From positions 558,001 to 622,000 of the forward strand of contig NZ_CAJQUM010000001.1 of the NCBI RefSeq assembly GCF_907163265.1: a DNA stretch of 64,000 nt, given 5' to 3'. Positions 8,013 to 20,285 of the stretch are shown here, in pieces. The notes below the pieces were generated by a model. It saw nothing but the letters and a program-made list of their open reading frames with translations. It ran no database searches and had not been told where the DNA came from. The position numbers were made by a program, and so were the translations under genes. Position 1 is the stretch's first letter. Each line of letters begins with the position of its first letter. The DNA comes from Georgfuchsia toluolica (lineage in GTDB: Bacteria > Pseudomonadota > Gammaproteobacteria > Burkholderiales > Rhodocyclaceae).

Positions 8013-9656
8013 ATGAACTACGCCAAGAATACCGCGGCGCTGAGCCGGAGGGCGCCAATGTCTTTCAATCTGCCGAAGGGCGTCAGAATAGACGCTCCCC
8101 TGCTGCCACGTTTCGAAGAGATACTGACTCACGACGCGCTTGAATTTGTCGCCAGGCTGCATCGCACCTTCGAGTCGCGCCGCCGCGAACTCATCGCGGC
8201 GCGCGCGCGAAGGCAGATGGAATTCGACGCCGGCATGCTGCCGGATTTCCTGCCCGACACTGCGCATATCCGGAGCGGAAGCTGGACTGTTGCGCCGTGT
8301 CCGGCGGACCTGCAGGACCGCCGCGTCGAGATCACGGGTCCGACGGAACGCAAGATGGTGATCAACGCCATGAATTCCGGCGCCAGCGTCTTCATGGCAG
8401 ACTTCGAGGATTCGAATACCCCGACCTGGGAGAACCTCATTCAGGGCCAGATCAATCTGCGCGACACCATCGATGGCACTATCAGCTACACCAGCACGGA
8501 AGGGAAAAGCTACCGGCTGGCCGAGCGAACGGCGACGCTGCTGGTGCGGCCACGCGGCTGGCATCTCCTGGAAAAACACGTTCAAATCGATGGCGATGCG
8601 GTCGCGGGATCCATTTTTGATTTTGCGCTCTATTTCTTTCACAACGCGAAGCAGCGTATCGCCAACGGCAGCGGCGTCTACTTCTACCTGCCGAAAATGG
8701 AAAGCCATCTCGAAGCACGGCTCTGGAACGATGTTTTTATCGCGGCGCAAGACATGTTGGGCGTCCCGCAAGGCACCATCAAGGCGACGGTGCTGATCGA
8801 AACCGTGCTCGCTGCGTTCGAAATGGACGAAATACTCTACGAACTGCGCGAGCATTCGGCCGGCCTTAACATCGGGCGCTGGGACTACATTTTCAGTTGC
8901 ATCAAGAAATTTCGCTCCCGTCACGAGTTCTGCCTCGCCGATCGCGCGCGGGTGACGATGACGGCACCGTTCCTGCGCGCATATGCCCTCTTGCTGATCA
9001 AAACCTGCCATCGTCGCAACGCGTTCGCGATGGGCGGCATGGCAGCACAGATCCCGATCAAGAATGATCCGGCGGCAAACGAAGCAGCCCTGGAAAAAGT
9101 GCGCGCGGACAAGTTGCGCGAAGTTACCGATGGCTGTGACGGCACATGGGTGGCTCACCCCGGCCTGGTTGCCATTGCAAAAGAGATTTTCGACCGGCAT
9201 ATGCCCACGCCAAACCAGATCCAGCGCCAGCGAAACGACGTCAACGTCACTGCGCGAGATCTGCTCCAGTTCGAGCCAGAAACACCGATTACCGAAGAAG
9301 GACTGCGCAACAACATCAGCGTGGGCGTGCAGTATTTGGGCTCATGGCTGGCCGGCAACGGTTGCGTTCCGGTGTTCAACCTGATGGAAGATGCCGCCAC
9401 CGCCGAAATTTCACGTTCGCAGATTTGGCAATGGATCAGGAATCCCAAAGGCGTGCTCGACGACGGTCGCAAGGTGACCGAGCTTCTGTTCCGTCAACTG
9501 CTCGCCGAAGAGTTGCCGCGAATCCGAACTCTGCTTGGCGAGAAAGGCTGGAACGCAGGCCAGTACGAAAACGCGGCGCGGTTGTTCGAGCAAATTACGA
9601 CCAGCGACAAATACACGGAATTCCTGACATTGCCGGCATATGAAATGATCATGTGA
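8013..9656 (+). CDS. aceB: Malate synthase A
   Basis: 547 residues of the malate synthase A type. Recognisable blocks are [15 protein letters not shown], the RPRGWHL segment, [36 protein letters not shown] (acidic catalytic region), and the C-terminal [11 protein letters not shown]. It condenses glyoxylate with acetyl-CoA to malate, completing the bypass begun by aceA. The frame is open upstream. The ATG at 8013, preceded by GGAGGA and one base after the previous stop, is preferred over the in-frame ATG at 8058. It is the last gene of the aceA unit. No clear terminator is seen before the convergent hydrolase. Confidence 0.95.
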   Translation: MNYAKNTAALSRRAPMSFNLPKGVRIDAPLLPRFEEILTHDALEFVARLHRTFESRRRELIAARARRQMEFDAGMLPDFLPDTAHIRSGSWTVAPCPADLQDRRVEITGPTERKMVINAMNSGASVFMADFEDSNTPTWENLIQGQINLRDTIDGTISYTSTEGKSYRLAERTATLLVRPRGWHLLEKHVQIDGDAVAGSIFDFALYFFHNAKQRIANGSGVYFYLPKMESHLEARLWNDVFIAAQDMLGVPQGTIKATVLIETVLAAFEMDEILYELREHSAGLNIGRWDYIFSCIKKFRSRHEFCLADRARVTMTAPFLRAYALLLIKTCHRRNAFAMGGMAAQIPIKNDPAANEAALEKVRADKLREVTDGCDGTWVAHPGLVAIAKEIFDRHMPTPNQIQRQRNDVNVTARDLLQFEPETPITEEGLRNNISVGVQYLGSWLAGNGCVPVFNLMEDAATAEISRSQIWQWIRNPKGVLDDGRKVTELLFRQLLAEELPRIRTLLGEKGWNAGQYENAARLFEQITTSDKYTEFLTLPAYEMIM

Positions 9657-9768
9657 GTTACTGCTTAATGGCCATGGTTTATCATGCCGCGTATACATTA
9701 CGAGGAGCTTCCCCATTGGAGTTTTGATGACGCAAGACATTGCTTGACGTGGGTCAGCGAGTTGGAAA

Positions 9769-10590
9769 TCAGGCTAGAGTACTCAGCAAAAACTCGGCGT
9801 CTGCAGACGATAGCCGGATGTCGTCTTCATGTTCTCCGGTTAGCTCCACCCAGGTTTTAGGGCCTGACCAGGCTTCAAAGAACGCCCGCGAACGCTCCTT
9901 CCGAATGACGACGTCGTGGGCGAAGACCAGGCAGCGAATCGGCGAGGCTGCTTGCCCGACCGCGCTATCGACATCGATTCCATGTCGGAAAAATCTCTTG
10001 AGTATCCGCAGCGGTGCAATGCCATGGGAGTAGTCATGTGCGACTTTGGTCAGGGAGTCCCAGGGGGACACGACCAATGCCGGTACTGGGTACGCCGTAG
10101 CCGCCAGCGCCGCCATGCCGGCCCCAAATGAACGACCGAAGATGGCGCGCGGCTGGAGCGTACGTGCAAGCACCTGCGCATCCAAAGCCATGGCGGGACC
10201 GCTAACTTGTCCGCCCGTGGCGCCGTAGCCCCGATAGTGAGGTGCAATCACGCAGAACGATGCTGCCGGGGCGTAAGACAATAGCTCCTCACGCAGCCGG
10301 GTAGCGTATTCCAGTGCGTCACCGCCATTGCCCGGAAAAGCCAGGAGGATGTTTTTCGATTCGTGCGCACCGACAGTGAAGCATTGGATAGAACGTCCAT
10401 CGTCGGCAAGAACAGATAGAAGGCGGGCATCTGCATTGTGCAAGGCATCCGATGTGGGTGGTACCAAGGTGCGCGAACCCGGAAACGCCAGCGTATCCTG
10501 TTTCACTAGCAGGGTTGCGAGAATCCCCGCCCAGGTCGCCAGGAGCGCGGTTGAGGCAATCACGACGCCTTTATTGGTTTTTGGACTCAT
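9769..10590 (-). CDS. Membrane-anchored alpha/beta hydrolase
   Basis: 273 residues. A hydrophobic segment at about residues 9-28 (VVIASTALLATWAGILATLL) should anchor it in the inner membrane with the hydrolase domain outside. The nucleophile elbow GRSFGAG puts Ser154 at the catalytic position. The oxyanion region LLAFPGNGGDA and a late EHEDDI segment supply the usual His. It resembles the YfhR/Bem46-like group of predicted serine hydrolases, whose substrates are unknown. It is convergent with aceB and monocistronic as far as can be seen. Base composition is a little more AT-rich than the neighbouring genes. Confidence 0.7.
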   Translation of the reverse strand: MSPKTNKGVVIASTALLATWAGILATLLVKQDTLAFPGSRTLVPPTSDALHNADARLLSVLADDGRSIQCFTVGAHESKNILLAFPGNGGDALEYATRLREELLSYAPAASFCVIAPHYRGYGATGGQVSGPAMALDAQVLARTLQPRAIFGRSFGAGMAALAATAYPVPALVVSPWDSLTKVAHDYSHGIAPLRILKRFFRHGIDVDSAVGQAASPIRCLVFAHDVVIRKERSRAFFEAWSGPKTWVELTGEHEDDIRLSSADAEFLLSTLA

Positions 10591-10883
10591 GACGTTGTTA
10601 ATTTGGCCTTTTTTTGTCTAAATATACCGGTCGAGTGCGCATGAAGTGCAATCCACCTGTCAGCGTGTCAGACTCTTGTCACTCATGCATGCAATTGGAA
10701 ATTACACTCAAAGACTCAAGTCAGCAATACTGTTGCTCCTGTATCAACAAGAAGTTCCAAGGCCATGAATGGTATCCATGTCAATCGATTTATAGTACTG
10801 CTGATGAGTTGCTTGGCCATGCCTGTGCGATGGCAGGCGGTTGTGTATGGAAGAAACTGGCCTAATTATTCAAGGATTACGTT

Positions 10884-11279
10884 ATGACTTCCTTCCCCTT
10901 GGCTTCATTGGTTACCCTGCTGGTGCTCTTGCTTATGGCTGTTACAGGAGTGAATGTTGGACGTGCCAGGGAACGCTATGGCATCAAAGCCCCCGCAGTG
11001 ACGGGACATGCGATGTTCGAGCGCGCGTTCCGCGTTCAAATGAACACTTTGGAAAGTGCAGCACTGTTGTTGCCCGCCTTGTGGATATACGCAGGATATA
11101 TCGGCGACCGGGGTGCCGGCGTAATGGGAATCATATGGCTTGGCGCCCGTGTATGGTATGCGGTTGCTTATATGAGCGACCCAGTCAAACGAAGCGGCGG
11201 ATACGGTCTCTCTTTCCTGGCATTTGTCGGGCTGTGGCTTGGAGCTCTATGGGGTGTTGGAAGAGTGATGTTGCACTGA
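10884..11279 (+). CDS. MAPEG family membrane protein
   Basis: 131 residues with four predicted membrane helices. The conserved MAPEG motif ERAFRVQMNTLE (about residues 49-60) is present, followed by the R-x-W-Y-A-x-A-Y region. Bacterial members are glutathione-transferase-like membrane enzymes or of unknown role; E. coli YecN is a relative. It stands alone between the hydrolase and the ABC exporter operon, with about 290 bases upstream in which I see no convincing gene. No clear SD precedes the ATG at 10884; the alignment of the first helix to the family supports this start. Confidence 0.82.
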   Translation: MTSFPLASLVTLLVLLLMAVTGVNVGRARERYGIKAPAVTGHAMFERAFRVQMNTLESAALLLPALWIYAGYIGDRGAGVMGIIWLGARVWYAVAYMSDPVKRSGGYGLSFLAFVGLWLGALWGVGRVMLH

Positions 11280-11659
11280 ATCTGTTTAGCATATATAACT
11301 GTTAGCTCCATGTGTCCATGGACTACCTTTCTCATGAGGCAGAAGTCGGCCAGGTGCGGGCGTAGCGACCCAAAAAAATTGAGCCGCTCGAACGGCTGGC
11401 AACTCATCAGATACCTGCCGCTCGCCCCTGTAGTAATCCAGCCCAATCCTCGGCAATTGCCGCCGTTGGACTCACGGGACTCTGACGGCTACCACGGGTT
11501 CGTCGCCGGATGTATGCCAGAAAATCATACTGAAAAGCGGCTTTGGTGATCTCTTGGCAGAGCCCTCAACAAAAGCGACCCATTTTGCAAGCAAAACCAA
11601 CTCAGTTATGCCAGAGAAAAATTTCAATTTGAGGCTCGCTGATTCGATGGTTAATGGTC
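11280..11659. other. Intergenic region without a supported gene
   Basis: These 380 bases lie between the MAPEG gene and the 3' end of the exporter operon. Open frames are short, lack ribosome-binding sites and show no recognisable protein motif. Composition is more AT-rich than the flanking operon. No terminator-like hairpin with a T-run was found for either convergent unit. Confidence 0.5.
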
Positions 11660-12769
11660 TCAATACATTCTGTGCCTGAACAGCCATGCCGCACTCGTCA
11701 GAGCTACCGCACCAATCGACGCCATTGCAACAAACGGGTGGATCAGCAGATGGAACGGAGTGCCCTCCAGAAATACCCCCCGCAGCACCACCAAAAAATA
11801 TCGCAGGGGATTCAGCAAGGTCAGATCCTGCACCAGCGACGGCATATTTTCGATCGGAGTCGCAAATCCGGACAGGATTATGGCGGGCACCATGAAGAAA
11901 AAAGCCCCTAGCAATCCCTGCTGCTGGGTGACGGCGAGCGACGAAATCATCAGGCCCAGACCGATTGCTGACAGCAGGAACAACACGATGCCGGTATACA
12001 GCGTCAGCAAACTGCCCAACAGCGGGACATGAAACCAGAATACGGCAACCAGAATGATCACAGTGGCTTCGGCGATGCCGATCACAAAACTGGGCAATGC
12101 CTTTCCCAGCAGGATTTCAACCGGCCGCAGGGGCGTAACGAGCAACTGGTCAAACGTGCCCTGTTCGCGCTCCCGTGCTACAGACAGAGCCGTCACCAGC
12201 ATGGTGACGAGCAGCGTCAGCAGGCCGACGATGCCTGGCACAAAAAACCAGCGGCTTTCCAGGTTGGGATTGAACCAGGCCCGTGTTTCGATCACTGCCG
12301 GCGGCGGCCTGCCACCGTGGCTGGCTACCCAGTCGGTATTGAACTGTTTGATGATCAGTTGCGCATAGTTGACTGCCAGCTGCGCCGTATTCGAATTGCG
12401 TCCGTCAACCATGATCTGGATCGGCGCGGGATGTCCGTTCAGCACCTCTGCACTGAAGCGTGACCCGATACGAATGACCAGCAGCGCCTGCTTGCTGTCG
12501 ATCATCGGCACAATCTCCCTGTCCTGCGTCAGCTGCTCGACTTCCTCAAAACTGGGCGAGCCGCGAAAGGCCGCGATTACCTGCCGTGAAACGATACCGC
12601 TGTCTTCATTGAAGACGGCAAACGGTACCTGTTTCAGATCGAAGGTGGCGGCGTAGCCAAACACGATCAACTGGATCAGCGGCGGCACGATGATGACCAC
12701 ACGGCTGCGCTTGTCCTTGAGCAGCGTCAGGAACTCCTTGATCGTCAGGGCGAGAATGCGTCTCCACAT
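11660..12769 (-). CDS. ABC-2 type transporter permease (YbhR-like)
   Basis: 369 residues from an ATG at 12767-12769 (MWRRILALTIKEFLTLLKDK). The open frame extends upstream, but that part overlaps the previous gene and lacks family similarity. The layout is typical of ABC-2 permeases of the YhhJ/YbhR class: one N-terminal helix, a large periplasmic loop (about residues 45-165), then five or six helices, with a PLRPVEILLGKALPS coupling segment. The gene starts 5 bases after the stop of the paired permease and is last in a four-gene unit with a fused ATPase and a HlyD-like protein. E. coli YbhFSR is reported to export cations and tetracycline; the substrate here is unknown. Confidence 0.88.
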   Translation of the reverse strand: MWRRILALTIKEFLTLLKDKRSRVVIIVPPLIQLIVFGYAATFDLKQVPFAVFNEDSGIVSRQVIAAFRGSPSFEEVEQLTQDREIVPMIDSKQALLVIRIGSRFSAEVLNGHPAPIQIMVDGRNSNTAQLAVNYAQLIIKQFNTDWVASHGGRPPPAVIETRAWFNPNLESRWFFVPGIVGLLTLLVTMLVTALSVAREREQGTFDQLLVTPLRPVEILLGKALPSFVIGIAEATVIILVAVFWFHVPLLGSLLTLYTGIVLFLLSAIGLGLMISSLAVTQQQGLLGAFFFMVPAIILSGFATPIENMPSLVQDLTLLNPLRYFLVVLRGVFLEGTPFHLLIHPFVAMASIGAVALTSAAWLFRHRMY

Positions 12770-12774
12770 CAGGA

Positions 12775-13932
12775 CTACTCCAAGCGCTTGCGGGATTTGC
12801 GGTAAGTCAGACCGAGGAAGATCACGGTCAATACGGCCAGACCCAACAGGTTGGGTAGAATTACGCTCCATACATTGCCGGCAAGAAATACTGTTTGCAG
12901 AATGGCCACGTAGTAGCGGGCTGCAATGACATGCGTAAGGGTTTGCACGATGCGGGGTATGCTGCCGATATCGAAAATGAATCCGGACAGCAGGAATGCT
13001 GGCAGGAAGGTCGTGATGATCGCGATCTGCCCGGCGACGAACTGGCTTTTGGCGACGGTGGAAATGAACAGGCCCATGCCCAGCGCGGTTAGCAGAAACA
13101 GCGCCGATGCGCCGAGCAGCAGCCAGGGCGAGCCGCGCAGCGGTACATCAAACAGCCACAGCGCCATGGCTACGGAAAGCGCCAGCCCGCCCATCCCCAG
13201 AATAAAGTAGGGGATCAGTTTGCCCAGAATCACTTCGTTCATGGTCACCGGCGTCACCATCAGCGCTTCCATGGTGCCGCGCTCCCATTCGCGCGCCATC
13301 ACCATCGCCGTCAGCAGGGCGCCGATCAGCGTCATGATGATCGCGACCAGACCCGGCACCAGAAAATTGCGGCTGCGCAGTTCGCTGTTGAACCAGACGC
13401 GCTGCCCGATCTGCACCGGCGTGGCCAGCGACTGGCCGCGTGCCAGGGCGACATGCTCCAGCCATGTACCCCATACGCCTTCGACATAACCCGAAATGAT
13501 GCGGGCCGTGTTGGCATCGACCCCGTTCACGATCAATTGAATCGGCGCGCTGCCCCGCCCCCGCAGACGTTGTGCAAAGTCCTGGCGCAACACGACGATG
13601 GCTTTCACGCGGCTTGCCATCATGTCGGCTTCAGCGGCCCGGGTGGTGGGGTATGAAGTGGGCACGAAATAACGGGACTTGTGGAACGCTGCGGTGAAGC
13701 TGGCGGTGTCCGCGCTCGGCTGTTCGACCACTAGGGCCACCGGGATCGATTCCGAGTCCAGCGAAACGCCATAACCGAACAGCAGCAGCAAGACCACGGG
13801 CATCAGAAAAGCGATGCCGATGCTGCTTGGGTCGCGGAAAATCTGCAGGAATTCCTTGCGAATCAGGCCGCGCAAACGCATGCCGAATTTTCCTGGCGCT
13901 TCCGAACTGTTTTGATGTGGGCGATCGTTCAC
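12775..13932 (-). CDS. ABC-2 type transporter permease (YbhS-like)
   Basis: 385 residues with the same one-helix, periplasmic loop, multi-helix arrangement as its neighbour. The N-terminal segment LIRKEFLQIFRDPSSIGIAF, the permease block EWERGTMEALMVTPV and the C-terminal RYYVAILQTVFLAG are classic for the YbhS/YhhJ type. It overlaps the end of the ATPase gene by 4 bases, indicating coupled translation. It is expected to form the membrane channel as a heterodimer with the following permease. An N-terminal cytoplasmic extension of about 20 residues precedes the first conserved block. Confidence 0.88.
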   Translation of the reverse strand: MNDRPHQNSSEAPGKFGMRLRGLIRKEFLQIFRDPSSIGIAFLMPVVLLLLFGYGVSLDSESIPVALVVEQPSADTASFTAAFHKSRYFVPTSYPTTRAAEADMMASRVKAIVVLRQDFAQRLRGRGSAPIQLIVNGVDANTARIISGYVEGVWGTWLEHVALARGQSLATPVQIGQRVWFNSELRSRNFLVPGLVAIIMTLIGALLTAMVMAREWERGTMEALMVTPVTMNEVILGKLIPYFILGMGGLALSVAMALWLFDVPLRGSPWLLLGASALFLLTALGMGLFISTVAKSQFVAGQIAIITTFLPAFLLSGFIFDIGSIPRIVQTLTHVIAARYYVAILQTVFLAGNVWSVILPNLLGLAVLTVIFLGLTYRKSRKRLE

Positions 13933-15773
13933 GCGCTGGGCACCATTTGACTGTTGGCCTGGGTCTGCGCTTCGATCAGGCCAATGAAGGCATCTTCCAT
14001 GGTCGGGTCGGGCACGGCCTCGGTCCGGGCCTGAAGCTTGATCGCGGTCGGGGTGCCGATGGTCAGGATTTCACCGCTCACCATGATGGCAAGGCGATCG
14101 CAATATTCGGCTTCTTCCATGAAATGGGTGGTCACCATGATGGTGACGCCCTGCTCGGCCAGCGTATCGATGCGCTGCCAAAATTCGCGGCGCGCGAGGG
14201 GATCGACGCCCGATGTCGGTTCATCCAGAAACAGGATGTCCGGTTCATGCATCAGGGCGCAGGCCAGTGCCAGGCGCTGCTTGTAGCCAAGCGAGAGATC
14301 GCCGCTGACCGTATTCGCCAGCGGTGCCAGGGCAAACTCCGTCATTGCCCATTGCATGCGCTGCTCGGCCCGCTTGCGCGACAAGCCATAGGCGCTGCTG
14401 AAAAAGCGCAGGTTTTCGATGACGCTGAGGTGCCCATACAGCGAGAATTTCTGCGACATGTAGCCGATGTGTGCACGCGCCGCAGCAGGCGCATTCCGAA
14501 GATCGACGCCGGCCACCCTCAGGTTGCCGGCGCTGGGCGGCAGCAGACCACACAGCATGCGAAAGGTAGTGGTCTTGCCGGCGCCGTTGGCGCCCAGCAA
14601 GCCGAAGACCTCGCCGCGCGTTACGGCAAAGTTGACGTTCTTGACGGCGCGGAAACTGCCGAAACGGCGCTCCAGTTGATCCACTTCGATGATTGCTCCG
14701 CCATCGGCTGTCTTTGCGGATGACAATGCCTGTGGAGGCGTAGCTTGAGGCAAGGTGGCGCCGTCCGGATGGGGCTGGCCCTTCAGCAGGGCGATGAAGC
14801 TGTCCTCGTAGCGAGGCGCCACTTTGGCCACGCTGACGTTTTGCATGCCGGGCAGTATCGCTTCCAGATCGGGGGGCGTCGTATCCTCCATCACCAGACG
14901 CACATGCTCGCCCTGAACCAGTGCGTCCACCACGCCGGGTGCATGCGACAAATGCGCCTGCAGCGATCGCTTGAACAGACTTTCTGCGGTGACGGACCAG
15001 GTTCTGCCTTGCATGCGGTCGCGCAATGCTTTCGGATCGCCCTGATCAAGGAGTTGCCCGTCATACAACAGAAATATCTCGTCGCAGCGTTCCGCCTCAT
15101 CCAGGTAGGCGGTGCTCAGCAGCACGGTGGTGAATTCATTGCGAACCAGCCGATTGACGATGGCCCACAGTTCGCGCCGCGACAGCGGATCCACGCCGAC
15201 GGTCGGCTCATCCAGCAGTAGCAAAGCGGGTTGGCGCACCAGGCTGCAGGCCAGCCCGAGCTTCTGCTTCATGCCTCCGGAGAGTTGTCCGGCTAGGCGC
15301 CCGGTAAATGGTTCAAGTCCCGCCATCTGTAGCAACTCCTGATAGCGATCCGCACGATGTATGACCGGAACGCCCTGTAGGTCAGCGTAGAGGTCGAGAT
15401 TCTCCTGCACCGTCAGGTCTTCATAAAGGCCAAAACGTTGCGGCATGTATCCGATGCTGCCTTGAACCTGAAGTGACTGGGTGGCGGCATTTTTACCAAG
15501 CACCTTGATGCTGCCGCTATCGGGAACCAGCAAGCCGGCAGCCAAGCGCATGAGGGTCGTTTTGCCGGCGCTGTCCGGGCCGATAAGGCCGGTCACCTTG
15601 CCGTGCTGAACCCGAAAACTGACATTGTTGAGCGCCTGAACCACGCGCCCGTTCGAATGAAAATTCTTGGAGAGCTGATCGATGTCCAGTACGATGTCAC
15701 CCCCCCGATCCGATGGGAAATGGAGGCTTGTCGAAAGTATGGCGGTGCCTTGCGGCATTACTGGCTCGGGCAA
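13929..15773 (-). CDS. Fused double ABC ATPase (YbhF-like)
   Basis: 614 residues containing two complete ABC ATPase domains. The first has Walker A GPDSAGKTT, signature LSGGMKQKL and Walker B LLLDEPTVGVDP. The second has Walker A GANGAGKTT, signature LSLGYKQRL and Walker B LFLDEPTSGVDP. Each ends with an H-loop region (TVLLSTAYL; VTTHFMEEAEYCD). This tandem build is that of E. coli YbhF and the N-terminal half of RbbA. The first domain carries Asp (GPDSAGKTT) where Asn is more usual in the P-loop, and it has no H-loop His (STAYLDEAE), so the two sites may not be equivalent. It overlaps the HlyD gene by 16 bases and the next permease by 4. Confidence 0.9.
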   Translation of the reverse strand: MPEPVMPQGTAILSTSLHFPSDRGGDIVLDIDQLSKNFHSNGRVVQALNNVSFRVQHGKVTGLIGPDSAGKTTLMRLAAGLLVPDSGSIKVLGKNAATQSLQVQGSIGYMPQRFGLYEDLTVQENLDLYADLQGVPVIHRADRYQELLQMAGLEPFTGRLAGQLSGGMKQKLGLACSLVRQPALLLLDEPTVGVDPLSRRELWAIVNRLVRNEFTTVLLSTAYLDEAERCDEIFLLYDGQLLDQGDPKALRDRMQGRTWSVTAESLFKRSLQAHLSHAPGVVDALVQGEHVRLVMEDTTPPDLEAILPGMQNVSVAKVAPRYEDSFIALLKGQPHPDGATLPQATPPQALSSAKTADGGAIIEVDQLERRFGSFRAVKNVNFAVTRGEVFGLLGANGAGKTTTFRMLCGLLPPSAGNLRVAGVDLRNAPAAARAHIGYMSQKFSLYGHLSVIENLRFFSSAYGLSRKRAEQRMQWAMTEFALAPLANTVSGDLSLGYKQRLALACALMHEPDILFLDEPTSGVDPLARREFWQRIDTLAEQGVTIMVTTHFMEEAEYCDRLAIMVSGEILTIGTPTAIKLQARTEAVPDPTMEDAFIGLIEAQTQANSQMVPSA

Positions 15774-16795
15774 GGCGGTATTTCAGTAGCAACGGACTGG
15801 GATTGATCCAGCACAATATTCACCGTTGCAGGCATGCCGAGGCGCAGTTCATTCTGCGAGTTGCAGACAAACACCCGCAACTGATAAACCAGGTTGGATC
15901 GGACTTCCGTCGTTTCCACCGATTTCGGTGTAAATTCGGCGCTGGGCGAAATATATCCCAGCCATGCACGATAGCGCTTGCCGGGATAACTGTCTGTGGT
16001 GACCTCGGCGCGCATACCGTTGTGAATCTTGCCCATGTCCGATCCCTGCACATACGCGCGCACCCAGATTGGATCGGTCAGGGCCAGGGTATATACGGAA
16101 AGTTGAGGTGAAGCCATGTCGCCCGGCTCAAGAATCCGGTCTTGAATGACACCATCGGCAGGCGCATAAAGTGAAGCATCGGCCAGTTGTCTGCTGGCAA
16201 TCGCAAGCGCCGCCCCATTTGCTTTGAGAGTAGCACTGGCGGCGGCGATATCCTCCATACGCGGGCCCAACTCGGCAAGTCGATGCATCGCTTGCGCTGC
16301 TTCGTACTTGGCATGTGCGGCATCTGCCGCAGCCTTGGCGTCGTCTGCCTGCTGCTTGGCGACGAAGTTCCGGGCGACAAGATCATTCAATCGATGATAA
16401 GTCCGCTCGGCATTGTTGGCCTCAATCCTGGCGGCGTCTTCATCCGCACGTGCCTTTCGAATTTCTTCCGGTCGATTGCCTGCCTTGAGACGGGCAACCA
16501 CTTGATGCTGCGCAGCCTGTTGCGCCTCCAGTAATGCGACATTTTGTTGCAGCCGGGTAGTATCGAGCGAAGCAAGGAGCTGCCCTTGGCGAACGGTCTC
16601 TCCCTCTTTGACCAGCATGCGATCGATCCGGTCCGATCCATTGAATGCCAGCTGCACCTGCCTGATGTCGACGTTGCCATAAAGCGTAAGCACGTGGGCT
16701 GGCGGTTCATGATTATGCGTGTATTGCCAGAAATAGCCGCCAGCCGTACCGAAAATGGCAATCACGAGGAGCAGAATACCTATTTTGCGTTTCAT
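15758..16795 (-). CDS. HlyD-family membrane fusion protein (YbhG-like)
   Basis: 345 residues. An N-terminal anchor (KIGILLLVIAIFGTAGGYFW) is followed by a beta-barrel/lipoyl half-motif (VKEGETVRQGQLLASLDTTRL), a long alpha-helical hairpin rich in Ala/Glu/Lys (about residues 75-205), the second lipoyl half (LYAPADGVIQDRILEPGDMA) and a C-terminal barrel. This is the periplasmic adaptor of a tripartite ABC exporter. It is first in the four-gene unit and overlaps the ATPase gene by 16 bases. No outer-membrane TolC-like gene is in the window, so the exporter presumably borrows one. Confidence 0.9.
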   Translation of the reverse strand: MKRKIGILLLVIAIFGTAGGYFWQYTHNHEPPAHVLTLYGNVDIRQVQLAFNGSDRIDRMLVKEGETVRQGQLLASLDTTRLQQNVALLEAQQAAQHQVVARLKAGNRPEEIRKARADEDAARIEANNAERTYHRLNDLVARNFVAKQQADDAKAAADAAHAKYEAAQAMHRLAELGPRMEDIAAASATLKANGAALAIASRQLADASLYAPADGVIQDRILEPGDMASPQLSVYTLALTDPIWVRAYVQGSDMGKIHNGMRAEVTTDSYPGKRYRAWLGYISPSAEFTPKSVETTEVRSNLVYQLRVFVCNSQNELRLGMPATVNIVLDQSQSVATEIPPCPSQ

Positions 16796-17155
16796 TTGGC
16801 CTTGCTCATTTCAAACAGCAGATGTAAATCTGAAATGCAACATCTTTGTGACATGAAGTATAGCTGTTTCATAATGTGCATCCATGAGTGTCAGCCCGCC
16901 GCAATTCCCACACTTTTTTTCTGGCGTCGAATTGCCGATATTGACATGAATCAAAGCTATTTCGCTCTAAAAGCCGAAGATCACCGCTCTCACACCATGC
17001 CGTGGTGCAGCGGCGGCAATGGCCCACCTGCTGTCTGACAGCCAATTCTCGTGGGCGGCAGCTATATCAGTAAGCCGCCATGGGACTTGCCAATGTCATG
17101 ATACAGCAAAGGGCAAATTACCGCTGAGTTTTGCGGCGGCTTATTCAGCGTTTCC
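16796..17155. other. Intergenic region between the exporter operon and lon
   Basis: These 360 bases must hold the promoter of the minus-strand exporter unit and the 3' end of lon. I find no gene. A perfect 9-base inverted repeat, TAAGCCGCC (17071-17079) and GGCGGCTTA (17135-17143), is separated by 55 bases. It lies just beyond the lon stop and may be part of a transcript-end structure. No TetR-type regulator such as E. coli CecR accompanies the operon. Confidence 0.5.
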
Positions 17156-19615
<2,460 letters not shown>

Positions 19616-19781
19616 GAGTAAGCTCCATCAGGGTATGGTTTTTAATGTTGATCCTCATACCTACAATATAGGGGCGGATTCGCCAAGTTCCAGAGCCATG
19701 TGTATTCGCGGCGGCTGTGGCGCAATAGCCGTCCGACCATAAAAAAGCATCAACCCCCAATGGAAACAACAGGAGACACCA

Positions 19782-20228
19782 ATGCCCACCAACACCGTTC
19801 GCCTGCACCGCGTGCTGCGTGCAAAACCCGAAAAAATCTACCGTGCCTATCTGGATCCCGATGCGGTGGCGCGCTGGCTGCCACCGAATGGCTTCACCTG
19901 CAAGGTGGAGCATCTGGAGGCGAAGGTCGGTGGCACGTTCCGCATGGCCTTTACCAACTTCAGCACCGGCAACGGCCATTCCTTCGGCGGCACTTATCTC
20001 GAACTTGTTCCCAGCCAGCGCATTCGCTACACGGACAAATTCGACGATGCCAAGCTGCCAGGCGAGATGCTGACCACCGTGGAACTGCGTGCGGTCGTCT
20101 GCGGCACAGAGATGACCGTGGTGCAGGAAGGCATCCCCGAGGCGATTCCGCCTGAGTTCTGCTACCTCGGCTGGCAGGAGTCGCTCGACCATCTGGCGCG
20201 GCTGGTCGAGCCCGAGATTCCCGACTAG
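19782..20228 (+). CDS. SRPBCC domain protein (AHSA1-like)
   Basis: 148 residues. The pattern AKPEKIYRAYLDPDAVARWLPP, then VGGTFRMAF, YLELVPSQRIRYTDKF and the C-terminal GWQESLDHLARLVE, is typical of the Activator-of-Hsp90-ATPase-homolog branch of the START/SRPBCC fold. Such proteins bind hydrophobic ligands in a deep pocket; bacterial roles are mostly unknown. It is followed 57 bases later by a VOC protein. AHSA1-like and PhnB-like VOC genes are frequently neighbours in bacteria, which supports co-expression. The start is preceded by AGGAGA. Confidence 0.85.
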   Translation: MPTNTVRLHRVLRAKPEKIYRAYLDPDAVARWLPPNGFTCKVEHLEAKVGGTFRMAFTNFSTGNGHSFGGTYLELVPSQRIRYTDKFDDAKLPGEMLTTVELRAVVCGTEMTVVQEGIPEAIPPEFCYLGWQESLDHLARLVEPEIPD

Positions 20229-20285
20229 AAGGAGATAACCATAAGCGAAGGCGCACTACGCAACGGATTAACCAAGGAGACAATC

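Noticed and set aside
10641-10865. 74-residue cysteine-rich open frame before the MAPEG gene
   Set aside because: No ribosome-binding site, no recognised motif, and AT-rich intergenic composition; the cysteines have no regular spacing beyond chance pairs.
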